In this document: positions 27,131 through 36,157 of the stretch, piece by piece
Position numbering within the stretch: position 1 is the first letter of the stretch
Layout: each line of letters opens with the position of its first letter
Assembly: GCA_002989075.1 (NCBI GenBank)
Contig: PSQN01000016.1
Span: forward strand, 434,001-498,000
DNA from: Arthonia radiata
Taxonomy: Eukaryota; Ascomycota; Arthoniomycetes; Arthoniales; Arthoniaceae
Reading direction: 5' to 3'
DNA: 64,000 nucleotides
The notes under the pieces: generated by a model
Database searches by the model: none
Seen by the model: only the letters and a program-made list of their open reading frames with translations
What the model was told of the DNA's origin: nothing
Made by a program: the position numbers and the translations under genes

Positions 27131-27602
27131 TGTTACGGGCACCAGCCCCAGACGGCCTAGCGTGTACCCAAGCATCGACCACCGCCAGTCATCTCAGCCC
27201 TACCAGCATCATTCCCGACTAAGCCTATAAACCCGCCGTAGGCATTATCGGACAAGACGGCTTTAAGAGCCTACGTTCCCTACAAACCCGATATAGGCAT
27301 TGTCAAGATTAACGGATATAGAGGAACTTCCCTATATACCTTAGATTATATAGCTAGACTAATAGCCGACCTTAAGATAGACTTTAGTCTGTTAACTTAA
27401 TATCTGAATACGAGTTCCTTAACTATATTTAAGTAACGTACTTCACCTTCTGTCTACTTTAGTCAAGCCCCTCTCACCCTCTATAATCTGTCTCGCCTCT
27501 CCTGTCTTTTAGTCTCTAGCACACGAGACACCTACTACCAAGGTCGACAAGCACACAAGGCAAGTGAGCCTTAGTTCGGTCCTCCCAGCGACCGGCGTTA
27601 CA
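27131..27602 (+). repeat. Family-B 5' LTR
   Basis: 472 bp, TGTTACGGGC...GGCGTTACA. A TATA-like ATTATATAG lies at about 27346-27354 and the predicted transcript start is near 27386. The last 330 bp or so resemble the family-C LTR, while the first 140 bp do not. Confidence 0.95.
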
Positions 27603-27604
27603 CT

Positions 27605-27614
27605 TTAACAGACT
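27605..27614 (+). other. Family-B self-priming primer site
   Basis: TTAACAGACT, 2 nt after the LTR, is the exact complement of AGTCTGTTAA at 27386-27395 in the same LTR, about 35-40 bp after the TATA box. No tRNA 3' end complement (TGG...) is seen. Family C keeps the same pairing (AGTCTATTAA with TTAATAGACT). Confidence 0.62.
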
Positions 27615-27644
27615 CGCTACGAAAGCAGAGAAAGCAGATCAATT

Positions 27645-28560
27645 ATGTCTACTACTTCGGCACCCAACAGCCGCGACGCTGCGGACAGATTGGCCAACAG
27701 AATGGCTAGTACGAGTAAGATATCGGACGTTAACACCAAAATGGGAAAAAGTTTCTTAGGTAAACGTTCCGAAGTCACTTTATTCTTAACACGCCTAGCT
27801 ATGTACTTCAGAACTTACAAAGACTAGTTCCCGAACGATACTACTATAGTTCTATTCGCTACCTCTTGTATAGATAGAGATACCTACAAGTGGGTTGAGT
27901 ACTACCTCGACGATTTCTTATTTACCTCGATAAAGAGCAGGCGCGAGGATACCGACGAGTTCTTCGTCAGCTTTGCCTTCTTTTAGAAGAAGCTTCGCGA
28001 AATCTTTGGACAGACCGACGCTGGACGCGTCGCTACCAGGAAGCTTAGGAACCTTAAGCAGATAGGACCAGCAAGCAGGTACGCCGCCGAATTTATACAG
28101 TATGCTAATTAAACAGGATGGGACGAGAAACCCCTGATCGAGACCTTTTACGAAGGACTCAAGGATCATATTAAGGAAATAATCTATATTCGTAGAGAAA
28201 AGTTTGATAATCTCGACAACTTTATACAACGAGTAAAGGAGATCGACGACAGCAACTTCAAAAGATAAATAGAAAAGAAGAGCAACCCCACCAACAGGTT
28301 CTATAGAACAAAGAATCGAGCAAACTTACAACAAGACCGAGGCAATCTAATGGAGTTAGATTTTATAAAGCCTCGAGGGAAACTAAACAACCAAGAAAGA
28401 GAACACAGAATAAAGAACAAGCTATGCTTATATTACGGAAAACCAGGGCATTAAGTTAAAGAATGCCGCTCCAAGAAACAACAGTTCAACAGTACCGGCA
28501 GAAACGGGCATAATAATCGATCTTAGAAACCCCGTCTCCCACGATAACAGTTCAATATAA
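27645..28560 (+). pseudogene. Family-B gag (RIP-broken)
   Basis: Starts at ATG 27645. The first 60 codons are open, and the frame then continues through isolated TAG/TAA codons to a zinc knuckle at 28425-28466 of form C-x2-Y-x4-H-x4-C; the second Cys is Tyr and a TAA follows the His. The middle has the Gag capsid-type sequence (RRTDEFF, AAEFIQYAN, ETFYEGLKDHI). Pol lies in the -1 frame. It corresponds to the virus-like particle protein; inactive here. Confidence 0.75.
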
Positions 28561-29699
28561 CTATCTAGACACAGGAACACTACAGTCGCAATAAGGCAAT
28601 AGAATTACTAGCAGCCTTCTCCGACCGCTGGCATATAAACCTAACCGGGGACCGTCTACTTTAAGCGTTTAGACTCCTACCTAAGATCAACCAGAACTGG
28701 TGTGAGTACGTTACCGGACTAACTAAGGAGCAGAAGGACACCTACTGGGGTACCTTCTGTAACTAGGAAGACACTCATTCAGTTACTTCCGATGGGAAGT
28801 ACAACGAACTAAACTTGTTTGATTTACACAAAAACTGGGATACAGATAGTGAGTCATAGGAAGAAACAAAGGAACGACAAATAAAACAGGAACAATAAGA
28901 CTTACAGGACTAGAACAACATTAACCGCACTATTCCGAGGCATTAGGTACAGAGTACCGTTGCACTATACGATACACTATCCTAGACCGCATACTACAAT
29001 AACGATTGCACGATCTACGAATCCGACAAACTAGGGTCAAGATGGTGGCCGAAGAAACCGATATCTTCCAAACAAGGTTCGATACAAGAACTAGGCCTTA
29101 CCCAAGGACGACCTAGGTCACCTTACCTAGAAACTCAAGGGGAATCTAAGGAAGAACAGACCGTAGAAGCTGAGCAAGACAGCAGCTACAATGCGTTACA
29201 GGCAAGACAACGACTTAAAGACGAAAATATGAATTCTAATGATACGGAATCCTCGCTCGAGAACGACACTAACCAGGAAAAACAAATCCCAATCCGTTGG
29301 GAAGGAATAATATAGAGACTTTGTTAGTTGGCCTTCTACGATAGGAAGTTGAGCGCTAATAGAGACATTAACAACATCCCGGGATATATTTACTTACGCC
29401 TACGACGACTAGTAGACCACCTTATTAGGAGTCTAGAATTGCGCAGTCAGTACTAATATCTTCGACTAACAATGTACAACCTATAGACACAACGAGTTTT
29501 AACCAGCGATAGTTGCATAATCAAAGCAGAAATCGTAAACGACAAACCAGACGTTATAATAAAAGCAGTACTAGGACACCCTACACAGGAATTCTTACAA
29601 CAAATCAACCGACAATAGGTTCCGGTACCCAAAATACTCCAGAACGTATACGATCAACAGGGAAAAGACTAGGCCGACTGCTTCGAGGGTAGCAGTACC

Positions 29700-32600
29700 G
29701 GCCCGTCTAACGGTTAGACCCTCTAGGAGTCCAGCTCTGCGCGAGCTCGGCTACCTATAAAACATACCTACACACTCGGACAACAGTAAACTATAGAAAC
29801 ATTAAAGTTATAATCGATTCAGGCGCAACAGGCAACTTTATTTCAATATGCTGCGTTAAGGAGTGTTAGATACAAACACGAAAGAAGAAATTACCCTACG
29901 CACTGTCCAGATTTTAAGGGGCAGAGGGAAGAGTCGACTACGAGACTTCGCCAATAGGTATAACAATTAGGGACTATTAAGAAGAAATTACTTATAATAT
30001 CGTAAATATTAACCAGCACTACGCTGTACTAGGTATACCTTAGTTGCAACAATATAACCCAGAAGTAGATTAGAGAACTAAGAAACTCCTCTTCACTAGG
30101 TGCAAGCACTCTAAGCAAGAGTCGTTCTACGGAACAAATACCCCACAAGCTAATTTTAGTAGTAAGGATGAGGAGCGCGATAAGGAACTTACGCGGGTCA
30201 GCACTACCACACTCCGACATTCAGACATCCTACGAGAGGAGTCTAACGCAGTATCTCGTCTGTGGCTAACTACACGCAAGTATAAATAAGAGACGACTGT
30301 ACGCCAACGATTCTACACGACGACAAGTACTTAGTTAATTACTGAGATACCTGAGGAATACGATCAATTCCGACACCTGTTTAAAGAAGCTGAGCCGAAC
30401 TCAGCTCTCCCAGAACACAAACCGTGGGATTACACAATACCTTTATAAGAAGGCAAAACGCCAATATTCGGTCCAATATACTCCCTATCAGAAGCAGAAA
30501 ATTAAGCGCTCCGTAATTATCTTGACAAGAACCTCAAGAAAGGATTTATCCGGAAATCAATATTACCAGCCGGATACCCGATACTCTTCGTACCCAAGAA
30601 GAATAGCAAACTGCGACTTTGCGTAGATTATAGACAACTGAACGGGGTAACTATCAAGAATCGATACCCTTTACCACGCATCGACGAAATAACAGACCGA
30701 TTGCATGACGCGCAATAGTTTACTAAGTTTGACCTACGAGGAGTATACAACCTAATCCGTATAAAGGAGGGCGAAGAATAGAAAACGGCCTTCCGCACTA
30801 GACACAGACTTTTCGAGTATTGCGTTATGCCCTTCGGGCTAACAAACGCTCCCGCATCATTTTAGAAACTAATTAACAACACACTCAGTAATTACTTGGA
30901 TATATTTATAACTGCTTATCTAGACGATATCCTAGTATACAGCCGTACACTAGAAGAATATAAGGAACATATTAAGAAGGTATTAGAAAGATTGGCGCGT
31001 GCCGATTTACGAATCGATATCGAGAAAACTTAGTTCCACCAACAATCCGTCGAATTTCTTGGATTCATAATTACCGAGCACGGTCTCCAAATAGAAGATT
31101 CGAAGATCCAATCTGTCTTGACCTGGCCTATACCAAAGAATATGAAACAATTATAACAGTTTCTTGGTTTTGCCAACTACTACAGGCGATAGATATCCAA
31201 CTTTGGCCGAATTACAGTACCGCTGTCTCAACAGACGAAACAATCGACAGGATTCTCTTGGACGTAAAAAGAACAATCAGCATTTGAAGAACTTAAAGAA
31301 GCTTTTAAGATCGGGCCTGTACTGGCAATATTTGACCCTAACCTGCCGATTATTATAGAAACAGACGCGTCAGACTATGCAATTGGAGCATGCATAAGTT
31401 AAAACAACAAAGAAGGAAAGCTTAGACCAGTAGCTTTCTACTCAAAGAAAATATTACTCACAGAACAGAACTACGACATTTACGACAAAGAGCTTTTAGC
31501 TATTATAGCAGCATTCGAGACATGGCGAGCTTACCTGGAAGGAGCAAACTATACGATTATAGTATACACAGACCACAAAAACCTAACTTATTTCACAACA
31601 ACAAAGAAACTCAACCGCAGACAAGTTAGATGGTTAGAAACTATAGCTTCATACGACTTTATTATTACCTACAAGAAGGGTTCCGAAAACGACAGGGCCG
31701 ACGCTCTGAGCCGACGACCGGATTACCTTAATGACAAGGAACACGTCGAGCATGTAATATTTCGAGAACACAATAACGAGATTAGATACAATCAATTGGC
31801 TATAACAACCGAGTTTGTTATTGAACCAGACAGCCGAATCCCAGATATCCTGAACGACCCTAAAACCTACCAAGAAAACAAGAAACGACACCCAGGATTA
31901 ACTAAGAACAATAAGGGATATTACGAATTTCAAGGCAAAATCTACGTCCCAAGGAATCTAATCCGGAACATTATTAGTAACTTTTACGATAACCCAACTA
32001 AAGGACATAAAGGCATCGACAATACTATAGAAAAGATTACGAGAACCTACTACATCCCAAGGATCCGACACTACGTCGAGAATTACATCCGAGAATGCGA
32101 CATATGCGCAAGAACCAAGCACCCGAGGCATTTATAATACGGTGAACTACAACCACTAGAGACACCCGAGAGACTATGGCACACAGTCTTACTAGACTTT
32201 ATTACCAAGTTACTAACTTCCAAGGATCTATTTATAGGAGTAGCTTACGACGCTATCCTAGTTATATGCGATAAACTAACAAGGTACGCGTACTTCGTAC
32301 CTTACAAGGAAGCTAGCAACTCAGAACATTTAGTATATACCTTCCTTCGAATTATCTTAGCAAACTATGGCTAACCCCAAAGAATTGTCTTAGACAGAGA
32401 CCGGAAATTCGTTTTACGGTTTTGAACATCCCTGATGCAACAGCTAGGAACAAAATAAAAAATATTAACATTATTCTATCCACAAACAGACGGACAGACA
32501 GAACGAACAAATTAAACACTGGAACAGTATCTCCGGGCATACATTAACTACCAGCAGAACGACTGGGTATAGTTACTACCAGTAGCGCAAGCAGCGCACA

Positions 32601-33248
32601 ACGATACAAAGAACGATACAACCAAGACAACTCCGTTCTACGCCTTATATGGCTATTACCCTCTTTAGGGAAGACAACTACAAAATACTACAGAAAACGA
32701 ATTAGCTACACAAATAGCTACGAACATAAAACACCTGCACCAGCAGTTAAAGTCTGACAGTAAGTTTATTAACGAACGAACAAGAAAGTAGTATAACAAG
32801 TCAAGAATAATCCTAAACATAAGCATAAAAGAGGGGGGAAGAGCTTACTTGCTTATAAGAAACTTGAAAACTATCAGACTAAGCAAAAAACTCGACTACA
32901 CTAAGATAGGACCGTTTAAAATCTTACAGCAATTAGGACCCGTAACATTTAAACTCGAACTCCCGAAGACAATAAGAATACATCCTGTATTTTACGTAGC
33001 GCTGTTGAAACCAGCCTACTCTCGAGAAGCAGAACGACCTAACCCAGAAATCCTTTCTGACAATCAAGAACCCGAGTATAAAGTCGAAGCAATTCGAGCT
33101 TACAGACAACACCGAGGCAAACGACAGTATCTCATAAAGTGGAAAGGATATCTCAAACACGAAAATTAATGGGAACCGGAACGAAACCTAACTAACTGTA
33201 AAGACACTATTCGACGATACTGGGACCAGAATATTAATCGGTCGTAGC
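29700..33248 (+). pseudogene. Family-B pol: protease, RT, RNase H, integrase, chromodomain (RIP-broken)
   Basis: One frame throughout, -1 relative to gag. Protease DSGATGNF at 29816 onward is intact. RT spans about 30,340-31,150, with VDYRQLNG at about 30,626 and the catalytic box YLDD intact at 30917-30928. RNase H (ETDASDYAIG, YTDHKNLTYF) is at about 31,350-31,640. The integrase HHCC region is in the open stretch 31796-32137 (H...H...CDIC), and the DDE core (LLDF, DRD, PQTDGQTERTN) at about 32,180-32,520. The chromodomain is at about 33,080-33,200 (EYKVEAIRAY...YLIKWKGY). Stops are mostly TAG where Trp is expected, for example in the Q-[W]-FTKFD block. It is the best guide to the ancestral enzyme in this window. 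Confidence 0.9.
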
Positions 33249-33320
33249 AGCACTAACACCCTAATTCACTACCTAGTGTGCTTCGCCGGCACTCAGGTCA
33301 CCCTCGAACGAACCAGCCCA

Positions 33321-33896
33321 CTATGTTACAGGACCACTACCCAACACCGAGTAGGAGTCACTCTGAAAGTCAATAGATAACCCGCTCGGACATTTAAATG
33401 TATCACTACTAGCCACCGACGCAGCAAATTCTTCTTGCTCCAACAACTTATCCCGAGCCAACTTCGCTGCTGCCCGCGTACGAGTCTTCTTAACCTCCTC
33501 TTTCAACTTCCGGACCTTAGATCGGTTACGCTGCACAGCCGCAACCAACGCTGCTGCCTAAGCCTTTGACGCACGCAATTGGCTCTTCGCGCGCTGAAGG
33601 GCAGCCGACTAAGAGGAATATTGAGAATAAACCGAACGCGCTACAATTAAGTTAGTTCCAGTTACCACAAAAGGACACTGAAAAGGCATACCATCTGCCA
33701 TCGACACCCGTAAATCACAACTCTTTCTATCTCGAGTACACACCGAATACGTCGCCTTCCCGGACTGAACCACACACCTTTCCTTAGTCGACACATATCT
33801 GAAACAAGGAGGCATCGCGATACCGCAGGCTTCAATTAACAGGTATTGGCTGTACTTTTTATTAGGACCCGCAGCAACGGACTTTATACGAGGCAT
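33321..33896 (-). pseudogene. Antisense Zn2Cys6/coiled-coil ORF of family B
   Basis: About 190 codons in a single minus-strand frame, starting at ATG 33894-33896 and ending at 33321, with only two internal TAG codons (near 33,608 and 33,558), each one transition from Trp or Gln. Residues 31-60 (33717-33806) carry cluster positions spaced x2, x6, x8, x2, x6. Four are Cys and two (residues 34 and 50) are Tyr encoded by TAT, one G-to-A from Cys. The C-terminal third (about 33,400-33,530) is an Arg/Lys/Glu/Ala-rich helix typical of a coiled coil. Zn2Cys6 plus coiled coil is the layout of fungal binuclear-cluster DNA-binding proteins. Role in the element unknown. Confidence 0.6.
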
Positions 33897-34001
33897 AGCG
33901 ACTTATAGATCAGTCACGAAAGGAGGGACGAAACGCAACTTATAGGTGTTTAAAAGGCTAAGGGTCAATCGAGGACGATTTAACTAGAAGAGGGGGGATT
34001 G

Positions 34002-34473
34002 TGTTACGGGCACCAGCCCCAGACGGCCTAGCGTGCACCCAAGCATCGACTACCGCTAGTCATCTCAGCCCTACTAGCATCATTCCTGACTAAGCCTATA
34101 AACCCGCCGTAGGCATTATCGGACAAGATAGCTTTAAGAGCCTACGTTCCTTATAAACCCGATATAAGCATTGTCGAGATTAACGGACACAGAGGAACTT
34201 CCCTATGTACCTTAGATTATATAGCCAGACTGATGGCCGACCTTAGGATAGACTTTAGTCTGTCAACTCAACATCTGAATACGAGTTCCTTAACCATATT
34301 TAGGTAACGTGCTTCACCTTCTGTCTACTTCAGTCAAGCCCCTCTCACCCTCTGTGATCTGTCTCGCCTTTCCTGTCTTTCAGTCTCTAGCACACGAGAC
34401 ACCCACCACCAAGGTCGACAAGCACACAAGGCAAGTGAGCCTTAGTTCGGTCCTCCCAGCGACCGGCGTTACA
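34002..34473 (+). repeat. Family-B 3' LTR
   Basis: 472 bp, TGTTACGGGC...GGCGTTACA. A polypurine tract (GAAGAGGGGGGATT) ends just before it and TSD CTCGG follows. Confidence 0.95.
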
Positions 34474-34478
34474 CTCGG

Positions 34479-34790
34479 ACTATTTAGAATTTCTAAGGTA
34501 CTCGGACCAGTTACCTTTAGATTAGAACTACTATAAATAATGCGTATACACAATGTCTTCTATAAATTACTCCTAAAACTAGTACTAAAGGATGTACTAC
34601 GACTAGAACCTATCGAACTATTAGACAAGAACTAAGAACTAGAATACAAAGTTAAACAAATCCTTACATATCGCCAACGAGGTAGAATATATAAGTATCT
34701 TATTAAATAGAAAGGATATTCGGAAACAGAGAACACATAGGAACTAATTAAGAACTTGTCTTATTGCTAGCAACTACTAAAACACTATTA
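34479..34790 (+). pseudogene. Family-A pol, 3' end: chromodomain
   Basis: It continues the reading frame cut by family B (the join across the CTCGG duplication restores the reading). The block around 34,635-34,760 has the chromodomain pattern EYKVKQIL...YLIKWKGYSETENTWE, with Trp codons read as TAG. A C-terminal chromodomain, thought to bind histone marks such as H3K9 methylation, targets chromovirus integration to heterochromatin. Confidence 0.8.
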
Positions 34791-35160
34791 GAGCCAGTAT
34801 TAGGGACAACGCTGAAACTATAAACCTCCCTAGAAGTCTTGGGAGGATTAAGACCAACAGAACGCAAAGTATTGTCCCAACTATTAGCAGTAAAACCGGT
34901 ACTATCTAAATCCGACAAATCGAAAGCAACGTCTTCTACAGCGAAACGCTTAGGAACGCTAATAGACATGCTCTTAGCTAAGTCCTACCGAAACAACATC
35001 TCCTCCTTACGAGCAAATATCTTACTCTGCCGACTCTTAGCTTCAATAGTCTTTGTGAATATCTTTACCAACTTTCTCTTCAATAACTTCTTCTTCCTCT
35101 TTAACAGGTTAATTCGCTTAGAAAGGTTGTTAACTGCGAGAGTATTAGAGAGGAAGGCAA
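34748..35160 (-). pseudogene. Antisense ORF of family A, coiled-coil-like C-terminal part
   Basis: Reading on the minus strand downstream of the Zn2Cys6 part but in a different frame. The first about 60 residues are Leu/Lys/Arg/Glu-rich with no helix breakers and look like a basic coiled coil. A TAG (possible Trp) interrupts near 34,990, followed by a 73-codon open stretch with no recognised domain. The frame change relative to 35176-35397 could be a frameshift mutation or an intron. The family-B ORF has its coiled-coil part in the same frame as the cysteine part, which favours a frameshift here. Confidence 0.45.
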
Positions 35161-35175
35161 GAGACCCGGGTTATG

Positions 35176-35397
35176 TTACGAACACTCGCTCTCGTTAAGA
35201 AGGGCGTCGCATTTTTCTAAATAAGAGCTTCGAGTGCAGCGCGCACAAGAGCGAGACAAAGAAGGAGCTACGAGGCACCTTGTGCCAACGCGGGAACAGC
35301 TAGAACATGGAGGCATGTTGGAAGCGGCGCGAGATTCGATTCGGTTGGCACGTCTGTTACGAAGCTCAGTACGTGTCAGAAGTGGACGACTAGACAT
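35176..35397 (-). CDS. Antisense ORF of family A, Zn2Cys6-like N-terminal part
   Basis: A 73-codon ORF with a true ATG, antisense to the element and placed between chromodomain and 3' LTR. Residues 31-63 (35209-35307) hold six cysteines spaced C-x2-C-x6-C-x9-C-x2-C-x8-C, inside the Gal4-type Zn2Cys6 consensus (x2, x6, x5-12, x2, x6-8). This is the only copy here with all six intact. Before it come many Arg; the MPPC start of the cluster sits at residues 28-31, exactly as in the family-B ORF. It ends in a TAA; a related charged reading continues in another frame (34748-35160). It may be an element-encoded DNA-binding protein; function unknown. Confidence 0.55.
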   Translation of the reverse strand: MSSRPLLTRTELRNRRANRIESRAASNMPPCSSCSRVGTRCLVAPSLSRSCARCTRSSYLEKCDALLNESECS

Positions 35398-35480
35398 AGT
35401 CGGAAACTTACAGATTAGAATAACAGCGAGGCACCGTACTTATAGTTAATCGAGGACGACTTAACCTAGAGAGGGGCTAA

Positions 35481-36157
35481 TGTTAAGACGCACGTACGAA
35501 CCAACTAATAATTAAACAGAAGCACGTTCTTTTATACACGTTATACAGAATTATATAATAAAGCAAAGGTTACGTAATATAACCGCAGGGAACGTAGCGT
35601 CACTAGCGTTACTAACCGCCTACGACGCAGCGTTACTAGCGTTACTAACCGCCTACAACGCAACGTCGCCAGCGGTCCCTAACATAGCTAACGTAGCGGT
35701 AGTAGCGGTTACTATAGACTATATAGTAAGGATAGATATTTACCTTAGTAGATAGATATCTATAAATTTAGATTTAGAATTAATATTATCGTTTAATATT
35801 AACTTTAAGGTATTAAACCTAATTAGTTTATCTTGCCGTAACGCAACTAGTGAGCTACGAGCGATTCTCGTAAGTATTAGCGCGAGGTAGGACCCTACAG
35901 CTACGACGGCGTACGAATAGAGCGACCGTGTCCCGAGAGAGCTTTCCTATGCGGCCTTAGTACATCTTCTGGCTTATTTACATTACCGGCTAAGTTCTTT
36001 GTTTAAAGACTTACAGTTTGTTCCTTACTTCCTTAACCTCCCCTCCCGAGTTAGATATCTAGACGATAGACCCGGCCTCAGTCTCCCTTATCTTGGTTAG
36101 ATCACCCTTGGTATAGAATAAGACCAAGTAAAGCGGTTACGGCCGTTCGGCGTTACA
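35481..36157 (+). repeat. Family-A 3' LTR
   Basis: 677 bp, TGTTAAGACG...GCGTTACA, keeping the canonical TG...CA ends. A polypurine tract (GAGAGGGGCTAA) precedes it and TSD GTTTA follows. Confidence 0.95.

Larger units (their letters stand above)
27131..34473 (+). mobile_element. Family-B Gypsy chromovirus, complete, innermost insertion
   Basis: 7343 bp with two 472-bp LTRs and TSD CTCGG at 27126-27130 and 34474-34478. It is inserted between integrase and chromodomain of family A, making it the youngest resolved layer. All parts are present: gag, protease, RT, RNase H, integrase, chromodomain, antisense ORF. It is the least mutated element in the window, with LTRs differing only by transitions (about 31 by eye). 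Stops remain in gag and pol, almost all TAG at Trp or Gln positions, so it is not autonomous now. Confidence 0.96.
21567..36157 (+). mobile_element. Family-A Gypsy chromovirus, nested in Copia-R
   Basis: 677-bp LTRs at both ends and TSD GTTTA at 21562-21566 and 36158-36162. It is 14,591 bp as it stands and 7243 bp without the family-B insertion and its TSD. Order: LTR, gag with CCHC knuckle, protease, RT, RNase H, integrase (shortened), [family B], chromodomain, antisense Zn2Cys6-like ORF, 3' LTR. The PR-RT-RH-IN-chromodomain order defines a Gypsy chromovirus. RIP is moderate: many TGG codons read TAG but conserved blocks are easy to recognise. Confidence 0.95.

Noticed and set aside
27918-28229. 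103-codon minus-strand ORF inside family-B gag
   Set aside because: Shadow of gag; no cysteine cluster or other feature like the real antisense ORF at the 3' end.
31649-33160. Minus-strand ORFs of 62-80 codons opposite family-B pol (31649-31891, 32352-32540, 32933-33160)
   Set aside because: They lie over well-conserved RNase H, integrase and chromodomain coding sequence on the plus strand and have no shared content between families.
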